The notes: generated from the letters alone by a model not told the origin. DNA of 64,000 nucleotides from Siderastrea siderea (GCA_964030785.1 OZ034968.1:64826899-64890898), one strand, 5' to 3'. Shown: positions 14,771 to 27,244, counted from the first letter of the stretch. A program made the numbers and translations.

Positions 14771-15124
14771 TGACAGTCTAAACTTAATAAACGAACAAGT
14801 TGAAATGAAAACACAAATAAAGAAACGTGTAAATAAAACATTGCTTACGTTTTATTTGTTGTTGCTTGATGTGTCTTGACTGTCCTGGGAGCTATTTACA
14901 CAAGTTTTAAATTTCGCTGATTAGTACCGAATGTTCTGTCCTTTATATAGAAAGGACAGAACATTCGGTACTAATCAGCGAAATTTAAAACTTGTGTAAA
15001 TAGCTCCCAGGACAGTCAAGACACATCAAGCAACAACAAATAAAACGTAAGCAATGTTTTATTTACACGTTTCTTTATTTGTGTTTTCATTTCAACTTGT
15101 TCGTTTATTAAGTTTAGACTGTCA
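14771..15124. repeat. Near-perfect palindrome, 174-bp arms
   Basis: The arms 14771-14944 and 14951-15124 are reverse complements as far as I can read, separated by only six bases (ATATAG). Beyond the arms, similarity continues with a small indel to GCTGCCTGTGGT on both sides. Any ORFs across it are mirror images. Confidence 0.88.
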
Positions 15125-15689
15125 AAGAAATCTTCTAGTACACATACTGCCATTTTGGGCTGCCTGTGGTAAAACGAGAATGAACAAATAACCACAAAAC
15201 ATGTTTTAACCAAAAACGCTTTATTACACCACTAAATTAAAATAATTCAGCTCAAACACAAAAGGAAAGATAGAACATTAACAACAAGCTCATCACCGTA
15301 TCTTTGCTTTTTTTGCGGCCCTTTGCCAGTCTTCTTTGCATGCACTCACGCTGAGCTTTTCAGTGGCGAAGAAAGGAAAAAGCGTCAAATATGGTTGAAT
15401 ACGTCTTTCGGAAGATTTTCTTTTGATGGTACAGATCCGTTGCTTGTGTATATTTTTCCCAACAGTTGCCATTACATCTTCTTCTCAGTAAACTTAACTT
15501 TATGCAGTTGCTTTGGACAAACTGTCTTTGAACTTCACAGACATTCTTTCCGTTTTATCGACCCAAGTCTTCAGCATTAAATAATGTATGAATTCCCAAC
15601 ACCAGTTGAAAAATATGTCACTGTCACAACAATCTACAGGCATAAAAATGTCAACTTGAACCACAGGTAACCAAAGCGTAATATGAGAG

Positions 15690-16230
15690 TTTGTATGGAG
15701 CTGAAATTCGATCGAAAATAATCGGCGGTTTTCCGCCGAAAATACATTAAAATCAAAATAAAGTTTAAAAAACCTTACCTGTTGTGTGTTTGCTGTGTTT
15801 GTATCGCTTTTCCGAGCTTCCGGAGGCCGTTTTGGGCGATTTTCTGCTTAACGGTCGACGCGACGGCATGTCACGTACTAAAGACAGCTAAAGGTAGGAA
15901 AACGGGAATTCAAAATTGCCAACCGACACTCAAGGTCCCGATCAAAATACCCGCTAAAAATCGATTCAATCTAAAGTCAGCGCTTTAAAACCACAACACA
16001 TTTCAAAGAGGATAAATCTCCTACCTTTCCATGTGATTCAATCGTCAATTAGTTTATCTCTCGAAGTACAGCCCTGCATTAAAAACGAACTAACTTTTCG
16101 AAATCGCCGCCATCACAGGCTTGTAAGGAAAAGAGGGTCAAAACTAACGGTCAAGCCTGGGACAAAGCGCCAAATTTCGCTCCACCGGGGGACGACTTGA
16201 GTGACTTCTATGTCGCCAAATGCCAAACTC
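15690..16230. repeat. Long inner inverted repeat, left arm
   Basis: This arm matches 20850-21395 in inverse orientation with few substitutions. Both arms contain the same 68-codon open frame (15782-15988 plus, 21072-21278 minus), which is probably incidental. Confidence 0.8.
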
Positions 16231-18460
16231 ACCCTCTCTCTGGTAAGTCAAGTTTTACACCTGAATGCGACCCGCGCACGATTTCCCGCCGAAATTTGAG
16301 CGGTACAACACTTGATTTACCGGAGAGGGGGTAAGTTTGGCATTTGGCGACATAGAAGTCACTCATGTTGTCCCAACAATTAAGTCCCAACAAAGGAGAC
16401 TAATGTCGCGCATGCGCACAATTCTATTTGAAATGCCTTGAATTTCATTCGAAACGCGGGAAAAGAGGAGATAGCGGCGGTCGTACTGACAGCTTTGATT
16501 TCATTGAATGTTTATCCTGTGTTCTGGAGCAAAGGACGCCGTAAGAATGTATAGTTGTTGAATAACTTCCAAATATAGGTCATCATCTCAGCTTTTCCGT
16601 CAAGATAATTCCTCGTGAGAAAAATCGCAGCAAGGGATTGCAAATCTGAGAAAGGAGACGAGTCAGAAAAGGCGACGGTGAATTGAAAACTCGTGATAAG
16701 CAGACGAACGTTTTGCCTTCCTGTCTTTGTTCTTCATCATCATAACAGACTTCAACGCAAGACCAAGTACTGTTTATCAATAAAGTAAGTTGAACGTGAA
16801 TGGAAATGCGTAATGTTTGTCGCATTGAAGGATAATTTGTGCTTGAAAGGGGAAGAAGGACAAATTCATTGACAAGAGGGAGGTAAAAAGTGGCGTCCGC
16901 CTCGTAAACTACATGTTTTGGGGTTGTGAATGATTTCTGACGTTAAAAAAACGGAACATATAGCCGAGGCAAAAGTAAAAATCGATATGATAAAGGAATT
17001 ATATGATTTTTGCTGCTTAAGCGAAAATATTGTGCCCAGACGCAAGCAGTTAACAGCGCAACTGCAATAGAAAAGCTCAATTTTATTCCAAACAAATATT
17101 TTGCTTCAAGTATCCGAGACTTTTGTCGTGGGTTTTGGTACACGAAATCCCTTTTGCTGGTAACAGTTTATTAATTAAGGAAGCGACGTTTCAAGAAAAG
17201 ATATTGATAAAAGTGGCAGGGCTCAACAGGGAGTCGTCAAGGTGTGTATCACTGTCAACGACATACGATGAAAATTACGCTACGGTCGCACCTCAGTCTA
17301 CTTTGCTTCGTTCATTCATTTGGCTACTTTGATTTCTAAAAACTCCAGCCATGAAACAGTATGAAATATCGATTCTTATCAGGGGGTTTTTAACTGTATT
17401 GCCACGATTTGTAAAAAGGAAACCCAACAAGATGACGCGCCAGCAGAAAACTGTGAAAAAAATTACTCGAATCTTATCGCCAGATAGGTGTTGTTTGGGC
17501 TATATATCCTACAATAGGGCTTGGTACAGCGATCGCTTTCAACCGAGAATAGAATAATAAGGTAAGAATAAGTTAGGCTAAACAGTGTTAACTTAAAAGT
17601 GGCAAGGCGTGCGGAAAGGAACGGGGAAAGTGAGGCTACAAGAACATCAAAATAAGTTCCGTGAGATGAAAGAAACAAGGACAAGAGCTGCAGCTGTTAT
17701 CAATAAAAGCACGCGGAATGAGAATTTATACTTAAAGTGATCGGTGCTTCACCAAAAACTTACGAATTAGTTATAATACTGAAGAAAACTACCCAATTAG
17801 TGATGTTCTAGGAACTGTTTAAAGTTTATTAAGGAATAATACATAGAAATTTCACCTCCATGTCTTTTAAACAGACCCATTCATAATGTGTCGAATTTAC
17901 TATGTACATGTTAAGCTTAAAGTACATTGTGAGTTGTATTAATTTTAATGATTGTACACTGTGTTTAATACTAAACAAGATTCATATAAATACATTTCCA
18001 ATTAGAAAAGTTTAATTCCAGACATAAAATGTACACATAGCATCTACTAAAAATAGAAAATATCATGTTTGAAAAGCAGCACACACAAATCTAGAAAGAA
18101 CAAATAAATTATTTGTCCTACTCTTTACTTGACTTTTAAAAGGAACATAATTAAAAAATTATTTACCTTTAAAACCCAGCAAAATAACCAGTAACAGTTC
18201 TTTTGTGTTTAATTTACACTGTAAAATTTACCTGTGCTTGAAGTAATGAAACATTTGGTTCTCTTTTATTTAAAAAAAATACACATAACCTATCTAGAAG
18301 ATCACTAAAATTGTAGAAAAGCTGCTCTTTCTTTTCTTACCTAAAATACTAATAACTTTATTTGTAACAAACTCTCAGTATGAAAAAGAATACATGCACA
18401 TGATTTTGGTTTGTCTTTCTTGGGAATATGTCTGAATTCACACAAAGTCCAACAACTCCA

Positions 18461-18540
18461 AGCTGGCTTGATAGCTCAGTTGGTAAGAGTGCTGCACTGC
18501 TATCATAAATAAATAAATAAATAAATAAACACTTTATTTC
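18461..18540 (+). repeat. Truncated tRNA-like SINE with (ATAA)n tail
   Basis: GGCTTGATAGCTCAGTTGG resembles a tRNA A box and D arm. It is followed after about 35 bases by six ATAA units. The B-box half is missing. Confidence 0.55.
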
Positions 18541-18594
18541 AGTAGGGTGCAAAATTACAGTCAAACTGTAGTCTCCCTTATGGCCCTACGAAAC

Positions 18595-18800
18595 GTCCAG
18601 GTCGAATTGGAATTTGGAAATGTTGGTTTTCATGGAGGGAGGAAAACCGGAGTACCCGGAGAAAACCCTCGGAGCAAGGACGAGAACCAACAACAAACTC
18701 AACCCACATAAATTATGACACCGGGACCAGGAATCGAACCCGGGCCACACTGGTGGAAGGCGAGTGCTCTCACCACTGCGCCATCCCTGCTCCCCCATTG
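18595..18800 (-). repeat. tRNA-derived SINE
   Basis: On the minus strand it reads GGAGCAGGGATGGCGCAGTG, then a GGTTCGATTCC B box (about 18739-18729), then a conserved body with TTCTCCGGGTACTCCGG. I recognise this as a common cnidarian SINE type, from memory only. Confidence 0.65.
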
Positions 18801-20849
18801 GGTTTACATGTATATCCCAACCAAACCTGCATTTTTTCAGACTTTTTTTGCAGTTGCCTAAGTTGCACACACAGCTGCCATGGTTTCCCATTTCGTTAAA
18901 CTCCTAATCTGCTAAAATGAAAACCTAGAGTATGTGGGACCAGTAAGGGACTCATCAGTTTTCTAAAGGAGCAGGGGGAGGGCAATGAAATGTTATGGAC
19001 CCAAAATCAATTTTGACCCCTCAGAGGACTGGTTGTTTTGGATGACCATAACCAAGGGGAAGTTCCTTTATTTCCTTTAACAAACTTAGGAGGACAACAA
19101 GGACAAAGTTACAAGTTACAAGTTAAAGTTAAGAGTTGCCAAGTTTTACTTGCCATTTCTAACCACTTGCAATGTATTTTGTGGAGTCAGTTTCTTGAAA
19201 ACTTACTGACAAGACAACAACTATGTGAAAATCCTTTGGTTCACAAATGTTTTCTAAGAATACAAATCAACAGCCTAAACATAAGCTCGTGAACTTATAT
19301 TCAGGGTTACTGGGTGCTGGTCTTCTTTAAAATCTCCTCCTGAAAGAAAAGGTTTCAAGGCTGGTAAGACTGATGCAAACTATGATAGGCGCTAACTGTG
19401 TACATAACCTAAGGCTTCCTGTTGCCATTAAAATTAGACTCCTTTATTTAAAATTTTAAAGGGTAGCTCTTTCAGAAGTCAAGGCATTTACTATCAATAG
19501 GAGCCCTTATAGTGTTAAAGCATAATTATGCATCGTAATTGTCCAATCAGGATAAAGCAAGACTTTCCTGGGATAAAGCTATTAATATTAATCGATTCAT
19601 AAGTGAGGTGCGAAGTAACGGTCGAGTTGCTTTTTGATGCTTCATGTTGTGTGTGAGCGTGTGAATTAAGATACTGATTTTTAGATGCTCGCAGGCCAGT
19701 TCATTTAGAACTATTACCAGGATTCTACTGCCCTGAATAAAATTATACAACATAACCACCTTTCTGTCAAAAAACTAAGGTAGTTTTAGATTATGCAAGG
19801 CAAAAATTGATGGGAAAAACACTTTACTGGTGACAAACACAAATGGCATCATACAAAACTGAGTTAATTCCAACAAGGAATCCTTTGGTGTAAATAAGGC
19901 AACAAGAGGCCCATTGGCTAATGAGACAAGACTCTTGCTTTACAAATTTTAACGGCCAAAAAGTCAATGTTTGTAAACATCAAATGTTCTCTTTATGTCC
20001 TTAAAATTCTTCAAGCAAAATTATTTCGCATTTCCACTTTCACAAATGGCCTTTTGGGTCGTTATAAAAAAACTTAAACAGTCCATCGGATGACTACAGA
20101 ATGAAAAACTTCTACATGAAGATCAAACGGAAAACCGAGCGGGGTCCTTGTAAATTTTATTAGCAGAAAGTGTGAACTGAAATGATATTGTACAAGTTTA
20201 TTTTAATGTTATTTTAGCTGAGATAATTCCCGTTTGCCTGCATTGTTAATCAACTAGTGATTAACTGCAGGTCTTCTAAAGTAGTTTCATGGTTTTTTGC
20301 ACCTCTTTGAACCTGAGATTACTTGACTGCTGAGTGACCACCACGGCCCCTTCAAACAAGGAAAGTTCACTGATCGATTGATGTGCAGCAAAAGCTAACA
20401 AAAACTTGCAAGCGAACACTAATTTTTAAAATCGTGAGTAGGATAGCTTACCTGCTTCGGTAAAAACGGCAGCTGTAAGACTTCGAATATCCCTGTCCTC
20501 TCAGTCTTTGAATCCCTCCTGATTTTATTATGACATCTAATCTTGTCTCCCTCACTTCATGGAACCATATATTTTCTTGCGGTGTGAAGGAAAAATTTTC
20601 CTGCTCACAAATGCAAAAGCCCGTGCTAAACACTCGTTTTCCCCTTTAAAATACCTTAAACCAATTTCTTTTCGCCACCGAGAAGTTAGAAAAGCGCCTG
20701 GAATTGCCATATGTACCAAAAAGGTTAAGAATAAGTGATCAAGCAATGAAAACTACGTCTTTTACTCAGGCCGCCATCTTTGTTTATTTCACTGGCGCGC
20801 ACGCTTCAGGAATCTGGGTACTAGGAAAATGATTAACCAATCAGACAAA

Positions 20850-21395
20850 AGTCTCCTTTGTTTGTCGTCCCCCGGTGGAGCGAAATTTGGCGCTTTGTCC
20901 CAGGCTTGACCGTTAGTTTTGACCCTCTTTTCCTTACAAGCCTTTGATGGCGGCGATGTCGAAAAGTTAGTTCGTTTTTAATGCAGGGCTGTACTTCGAG
21001 AGATAAACTAATTGACGATTGAATCACATAGAAAGGTAGGAGATTTATCCTTTTTGAAATGTGTTGTGGTTTTAAAGCGCTGACTTTAGATTGAATCGAT
21101 TTTTAGCGGGTATTTTGATCGGGACCTCGAGTGTCGGTTGGCAATTTTGAATTCCCGTTTTCCTACCTTTAGCTGTCTTTAGTACGTGACATGTCGTCGC
21201 ATCGACCGTTAAGCAGAAAATCGTCCAAAACGGCCTCCGGAAGCTCGGAAAAGCGATACAAACACAGCAAACACACAACAGGTAAGGTTTTTTAAACTTT
21301 ATTTCGATTTTAATGTATTTTCGGCGGAAAACCGCCGATTATTTTCGATCGAATTTCAGCTCCATACAAACTCTCACATTACGCTTTGGTCACCT
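20850..21395. repeat. Long inner inverted repeat, right arm
   Basis: It is the reverse complement of 15690-16230 and belongs to the same 7.5-kb element. The GGCGGAAAACCGCC palindrome near 21322 is shared with the other arm (15723-15738). Confidence 0.8.
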
Positions 21396-21589
21396 GTGCT
21401 TGAACCGAAGAAGTCATATGGAATTCATGCCGTGTTGGTCTGTTCAACGAATTGAGTCAAGCACAAAAACGTGGCTGTTTCCGCTGCAGTACGCATTTTG
21501 GATCGAAACTAACCAATCACGGGAGGGCAGCAGAACTTTCGATCCTTTTCAGGTGAAAGCTTTGAAAGAAATCTGTTCGCACTGCATCT

Positions 21590-21955
21590 TACTTAAGATA
21601 AATTGCTCTTAACCATTTTCAGATCATCTTAAAATTTATTTAAGATCACGAACAATCTTATTTTAAGATGTTCCTAACTTAAAATAAGAAGTGTAATTCT
21701 TAAATTAAGATATGATAAGATAATGCGTCTTAATTTAAGAATCAAGATATCTTAGTTTAAGACGTTTCAAAACCTTAAATTAAGACGGTAAGAATCTTAC
21801 AAAGAAATAAGAGTGTGGTCATCTTAAATTAAGACGTTTTTGACTCACTTAAGGGTATATCGTCTTAAGATAAGATGATTTCGGTCTTAATTTGAGTTAT
21901 TATCTATCTTATGTAAGATGCCTAACATCTTAATTTAAGATTTTACTGTTTTAGT
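21590..21955. repeat. Subterminal palindromic motif cluster, right
   Basis: At least ten variants of CTTAATTTAAGA/TCTTAAATTAAGACG are spaced irregularly and lead to the right TIR at 21949-21965. Confidence 0.7.
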
Positions 21956-22207
21956 TTTTACGGAGCAAACCAAAAAGAGCAACGAGACAATTGAGAGGTG
22001 AGAGAACTTTCAGTGTCAGTTAACATAATACTACTTTTACCTTGGTCAACAGGTTTTTCTTGCCAGCTTTGTCGTTGTTTTGTTCTTGTATACTCAGCAA
22101 ATTAACAAATTGACGTCAGTTTTTTATGCGTCTGTCCTCTTATTGCTGATAAATTTCGTCATAACATTGTCAAAGTGTTCAAAATATTCAGAATAATGTT
22201 TTCACCT

Positions 22208-22267
22208 TGGTCAATGGGCTGTTCTGTTCGAGGAATGGTTGTTGGTGGCAGAGTTGGTGGCGCCACT
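22208..22267 (-). CDS. Pro/Thr-rich linker exon, protease copy A
   Basis: This 60-base exon has an acceptor (CTTATAG) and a donor (GTGAAA) and is phase 1 on both sides. It encodes a flexible linker (APPTLPPTTIP) that joins the ShK region to the trypsin region. Degenerate copies of its 3' end (ACCTTGGTCAA) lie near 22040, suggesting exon duplication. The paralogous exon is 38703-38762. Confidence 0.65.
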
Positions 22268-22814
22268 ATAAGACAGAAAAAAACCTAAATAATTTAGTTT
22301 TAGTTAAAAAAAACTTTTCACTCTTATAATCTCCTCTGGACTCCCCCCCCCCCCCCCTCCTAGCTCTTTTGTCAGATGTTCCCGTCCCTTTTCCCGGAGA
22401 AATTATGGATCATTCCACGTTTCTGGGAAACCCCCCACCTACTTGCTTTAAGTGATAATAAGTAGAAAATGTTGGGCTAGGGGAGGGGTAGGTGGAACAC
22501 TTCCTTTGCCTTTCCGTCCCCTGTTCTTTCGGGTCTCCTCCCCCCACCTCCCACCCTCGTCCTGAGCCCGTTTCCCATCACAGAAACACAAGAGAAAATT
22601 TGACAAGCTCACATTCGTTTAATTGCGTTTCTAACTACCAAGGCTGAAAGTATAAATAAGCTCAAACAGCTGAAGACACAATCCATAATCCATATTAAGC
22701 AAGAGATTATTTTTCTCTTGTTATTTGGCTATTCAGATACCCGTCGAGAGTTCTTCGAACGACTGAAACACTATCAGTAACGTAGAATTATTTGCTATAT
22801 GAGTAAATAAATAC

Positions 22815-22925
22815 CTTCACATTCTCCGCATGTCTTGGCACAGTAATGCTTCATTGAGCCCTCGATGAGTTTGTCCTTGCATTTCTTTTTGATAGCATCA
22901 CAGTAGGGAACACGATCAAAACACT
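22815..22925 (-). CDS. ShK domain exon 2, protease copy A
   Basis: This 111-base exon, phase 1 on both sides, encodes one complete six-cysteine ShK/SXC domain ending in CAKTCGEC. ShK domains occur in sea anemone channel-blocking peptides but also, as here, as accessory domains in secreted proteases and other extracellular enzymes. No copy II counterpart exists: the corresponding region is deleted between 39030 and 39040. Confidence 0.82.
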
Positions 22926-23692
22926 CTGAAGCAACAGCAAAATATAATTCACGTCCATCGGTTAGTTTACTGGCGTAAAGAAGGGCGGGCTCTCAAGACT
23001 TATGAACACCTTGATCACTGGAAAGCTATTGGTGTATTTTCGGCCTCCGACCTCGCTTTGGCTTATAATTAGACGACCGGAGAAAATGAGATAAAACATT
23101 CCTTCTGCTACAAGATAGTATTTGCCGCTAGAAGCGGTTGGCGACAGCTGACCACCAACAAGTCAACTCTCCCTCTGATCTGACCTATAACTGTCACTCT
23201 CTCTCAAAGACATTCTCGTCCCCAGAGCCGCCTGGCCCACTAGCTTAGCCGAGGACCAGAGTTTGAATACCCGAACCGTACCAACCTCGTTTTCACGGAG
23301 GGATGAAGAGAAGGGCCCTGGGACCAAGGTTATAAATCTCCTCGAATTGTGCGTTTTAATAGTTAGATTAGAAAAGAATTCAAAACCTTTCTTCTGGTTG
23401 ACAGCCAACTCTCTTTCGGTCTCATAGATTTGTTTGCACTCTCTTGATCCTCAACCGGACTGTACGCACTTTTCCGGCTTATCTTGCAACTCCATAAGTT
23501 TTGTTTGATCAGGGCTTAAATGGAGCGCAGGTGACAGCTTGTCAACCGCTATGTTGAGGTGATCCCGAGGAAAAAGCTGGTCATACACAGATGACCAAAG
23601 CACGTGGATTAACAGTGTCTATCACTTTGCTTCTTTTGCAAAGTTTTTAACACTCGGTTCACATACTAACCGCATACACACACTATCTTTAC
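22926..23692 (-). other. Intron between ShK exons, copy A
   Basis: No exon recognised. Much of 23140-23600 aligns with 39040-39530 in copy II. An 81-codon open frame at 23163-23408 is intronic and is not supported as a gene. Confidence 0.5.
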
Positions 23693-23809
23693 CTTTCGGA
23701 CACAAGTCGCACGTTTTCTTGCAGTAACCTTCGACAAAATCTTTGTAGCTAGGGTGTTTACAGTAAGGCTTGTAAATCTTGCAGTCATGATAACGATCTA
23801 CGCAGGGTG
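23693..23809 (-). CDS. ShK domain exon 1, protease copy A
   Basis: This 117-base exon, phase 1 on both sides, has acceptor TTTTTAG and donor GTAAAGA. It encodes a full six-Cys ShK domain ending in CKKTCDLCPK. It joins in frame to the short exon 24128-24081 upstream and to ShK exon 2 downstream. The paralogous exon 39722-39606 has the same length and phase. Confidence 0.85.
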
Positions 23810-24080
23810 CTAAAAATAAACACACAGAAAAATAGATCAGGACTGCTTTAAGACAGGAACTTAATTCTGAGAACTCAGTATTAATGAGGACACACAAGAA
23901 ACAACTTTTTTCAGAACGATGGATCCCTGGTATCTAACGAAAATACACTGTCTCTAAGCTGGCAATTTTAGTTTAATTTGTTTCCGGTATAAACAAATAG
24001 TATAAATATTGAATGTTTCATTCTTCTCGTTTAAATCTGTTGCCATGGTTTCAACGCTTCGTGCTTTACATAGTACAAAC

Positions 24081-24128
24081 CTGCACGCTTGTATCTTGAT
24101 TTGTGTTCATTAAAAGACTTCAAGATGT
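24081..24128 (-). CDS. Short basic exon upstream of ShK, copy A
   Basis: This 48-base exon with phase 1 borders encodes a basic segment (KSFNEHKSRYKRA). It is conserved with the same borders in copy II (40204-40157), which argues that it is real. The KSRYKR run could be a furin-type processing site releasing the ShK-trypsin part, but this is inference. Confidence 0.55.
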
Positions 24129-25046
24129 CTGAAACAAGTATATATACAACAATTTAGTACTGACTTGTTAAATTGAATGTATGAGCAAAAACAAAATTAT
24201 AAGAAAACGAAGCGAAAAAAAAAAACAACAACAACAACAAAAAACAATAACAACTGTGTCAGTTTTCCTGTCATACCAGCTGTTTGGACAACTGAAAACG
24301 ATCCTCTGAGATCCAGAGGCAGTTTAATCAGTAAGTGGCGGAGATTGGGTTAGGAGGTAAAGCAAGACAAAGGTAAACTTTCTTTATTTTTTAGCATCTC
24401 TTACGGCAGGCTTTATTCAGAGGCCGGACTATATAAGGAGGTTCCCCACCCCCGTTTTGTCAAATAAAGCGAGGTTGCCGCAGAGGGCCGAAAATTATAT
24501 AATAATAATAAAAAGTTGTTATTTTCTTATATAATTCAAAGATGTTTTACTCGGGTTCTTACCTCTGGATCCGCCGCGATGTAGAACCTAATTTAATTTC
24601 CAAAAGGTAAAACGCCACCTACGTAACAAAACCGTGGAAATCGTGGTAGGCGTCAAGACCACACCATCGTGGCGACTACGTCACCTACTCTTTTTGTACG
24701 GTTATGGGTTTAGTTTCTTCAAAATCAAGGCAGACTAGCCTGTCTCTCCAGCAGTGTAAAGGAAAAATGCACCGGATCAGAGCAAGTCCCACAAACTGAC
24801 GTGTACCAGTAACACTTACAAATGCTAACTTTACGCTACCGCAAACAGATGCGTAAACGTCTTCGCAGTGTAACGATTTCGGAGAATTTTATGCGTCCTA
24901 AGAGTCAAATTTTGTACGGAACGACAACACACTACAAAAAGGTCTTTTTTTGGTCATAAGCACTGCCAGATAAATTGAATCCCAGATGGAAAGGTACGTT
25001 TCCTTGTGTTAGCGCAATATACAAACTCTGATTTTGTTTAACATAC

Positions 25047-25262
25047 CGCTTGCTTCATCCTTTTGTTGCGTTATTTTTCCTTGGTTGATTTGGATCCAAG
25101 ATATGAGCAAAAACAGAACGAAGGGTGTCACCAACATTTCACCTGTGATCAGAATTAGGACTATTTCAAGGAAAGCCAAGAAAATGGGTCGAAGTGTAAT
25201 TCTGTGTAACTGGCTTCCTTCAAAGTCCTTTTTAATGTTCTGACGTTGCTCCTGACTCACAG
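25047..25262 (-). CDS. Hydrophobic N-terminal exon, probably of protease copy A
   Basis: The acceptor is at 25263-25264 and the donor GTATGT at 25046. It encodes a charged start followed by two hydrophobic segments (ALVLILITGEM and VLFLLISW regions). It ends in phase 1, so it can splice in frame to exon 24128-24081. If so, the protease may be a type II membrane-anchored enzyme. Alternatively it belongs to a different gene. It is not the first exon, because it begins inside a codon. Confidence 0.45.
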
Positions 25263-26145
25263 CTATGTAAATAGAATAATGCAATTTACAATGGCTTCAT
25301 TGAAAATGAGGCAAATTCGTTATTAAAAACAAACACGCTGAATAAGCTGTCAGTGTCAGTCAAACAAAATTGCTTTCATGCGTTTTACGTTTTGGTTAAT
25401 GTTGGTTTTCTGCCCGGTAGACTAATGGAGTTTTTAATTTTTAGTACGTGACCATATAATTCTCAATTGCTAGGGTTTTGCAGCTTTCAGCTGGAGCATT
25501 ATTATCGCCGTAAAATTACACGAGACCAAGTTTTGTTTTTCACTTATTCTGACTGCATTAACGTATAAAAGAAATACGTTCAAAGCACGTAATTAACATT
25601 ATCTATAGTCATTTAAAATGGAACAATGCCGCAAGATGGATTCATGGATTTTGCTAGTTTGCTTGTTATGAGCTACAAATCACTTAAACAAACTGGAATT
25701 ATATATTTTTTATGCTGAAACTAACTCAATGCAACATTATTGTAAAAAAAATTTCGGAAATTTCCTTGACCCAAATCAAACTCATTTGATTCTTAGGTAG
25801 ATTATTTGCAAAAATGAAGGTAAGTATTTCTCAGTTACACAGCTAAATAATTCGCCAGGCGGAAACTGTTTTGACTTACATCTGATTGTCTTTAATTATG
25901 ACATTGCAAGAAAGTTCATATATGCAAGTTCCGGGAAGACAAAACTATGAAAAAAAGCGGTTTTTGATCCGAATCAGTTTCTTAAAAATAAGTAAGTTAA
26001 CAATCTTTAACTACAAGTTGATCGTAATCTTCTGTATGTTTATTAAATTGCGGACTGGTATTCGCATAATTGCAATAACGTTGTCAAACAAAAATGAAAA
26101 AGAAACACAAAAGCCAAATAGGAATTAATTAGCCATGCAAATAAC

Positions 26146-26149
<4 letters not shown>

Positions 26150-26183
<34 letters not shown>

Positions 26184-27012
26184 TTTAACCAGGGAGCCCA
26201 CTCGCTTTGGCGGTTTTCAGTGGGGCCCTGCAAATTATAATAAAAATAAAAATTAAAAACTAAGAAAAGAGATAAAAATTGATATTACAATATAAAACTA
26301 ATTTTAAAATACTTTAACAATTAAGAATTTAAAAAGTTTTAAGCTTTGCCTTAAATGATGACAAGAATTTGCTGTTTTTAATGTCATTGTCTAGGTTGTT
26401 CCAGTCCTTAGAGGCTTGATAAATGAAAGTTTGTTTGCCCCAACTGGTACGCACGCGAGGAAGGTATAAATCATTGCTTCTGCGAGTTTGATAAGAATGA
26501 AAACTACTATTGCGTCTGATGTCAAATTTAAAATCAATTTCCCCCAACAGATATTTTTGCATCATGACACAGCGATGGAAGTGTCGTCTCTGTGAGAGGG
26601 TCTTTAGGTCCAGACGATCTAGTGCCTCGGTTGAAGAACTTCTTGGTGGTAAATTAAGCAGGACTTTGGCTGCCTTGTTTTGAAGAACTTGCAGCTGACC
26701 CATAAGCGTGTCGTTATTTTTGTCACCCCATACTGTGCCTCCATAGTCAAACAGTGGGATGATTAAGCAATTGTATAGTGTTAGCTTAGCATGTAAAGGC
26801 AAAAGATGTCGTATTCTCTTTATCATTCCAATCCTTTGATTGATCTTTGTACTGATAGTATCAATGTGCTCGGACCAAGACATAGTTTGGTTTATAACCA
26901 CTCCCAGGTACTTAAACGAGTCAGACCTATCAATAGCAGTGGAATTAACTTTAAGAGAAACCTCATTAACCAGTTTAAGCTTCCGTGAGTTACCAAAAAG
27001 AACGAAATTGCA
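26150..27012 (-). mobile_element. 5'-truncated non-LTR retrotransposon (CR1/L2-like)
   Basis: The ORF 26329-27010 encodes the C-terminal part of a LINE reverse transcriptase: FKYLGVVI, then LYNCLIIPLFDYGGTVWG, then LQNKAAKV, a stretch typical of Jockey/CR1/L2-type RT thumb regions. The minus-strand 3' end runs into a (TTA)n microsatellite tail (26150-26185), as CR1/L2 elements often do. It is 5' truncated at about 27012. The paralogous site in copy II (about 42270) lacks it. Confidence 0.85.
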
Positions 27013-27244
27013 TATTCAGATTTTAATAATTATCAAAGCACTTGTGTACTGCAATTTAGTGCTGTAGCTTGGTTGATACAAGGTAAATTGGCCACCGTAT
27101 AAACCTTTTGAGTTTTTTTAAACTGTTCGTTAGAGAAATTCTCTGAATGTAGCTATAGTTAGCGTGTCTAATTTATTCGTGCCTGTTTGGCTGCTTCCTT
27201 TTCTTTTCCTTTGCATTCTTGTATGACAAAAATACTGCAGTTAG

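Larger units (their letters stand above)
16230..20850. other. Interior of the 7.5-kb TIR element
   Basis: No gene is supported. Only short ORFs without family likeness are present. It hosts SINE-like insertions at 18461-18540 and 18595-18800. The TTTGGCATTTGGCGACATAGAAGTCACT stretch occurs twice in opposite orientation (about 16200-16230 and 16335-16365), forming a small inverted repeat. Confidence 0.5.
14433..21965. mobile_element. 7.5-kb TIR element nested in the protease gene
   Basis: Its ends are CTCCGTAAAAACTAAAA and the reverse complement at 21949-21965 (small mismatches inside). The next several hundred bases on each side contain many copies of a short palindromic motif, TCTTAATTTAAGA and variants, and long inner inverted repeats (15690-16230 against 20850-21395). 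Copy II of the duplication (about 38450) runs straight across without it. It lies between the linker exon at 22208 and the trypsin exon at 13428, so in a transcript it would be intronic. No transposase-like ORF is visible. I could not define a target-site duplication. Confidence 0.75.

Noticed and set aside
24563..24590. Short exon ending GGATCCAGAG with a GTAAG donor, 5' of the basic exon in copy A
   Set aside because: The copy A version (25 bases) is out of phase, while the copy B version (27 bases) is in phase; too short and inconsistent to call.
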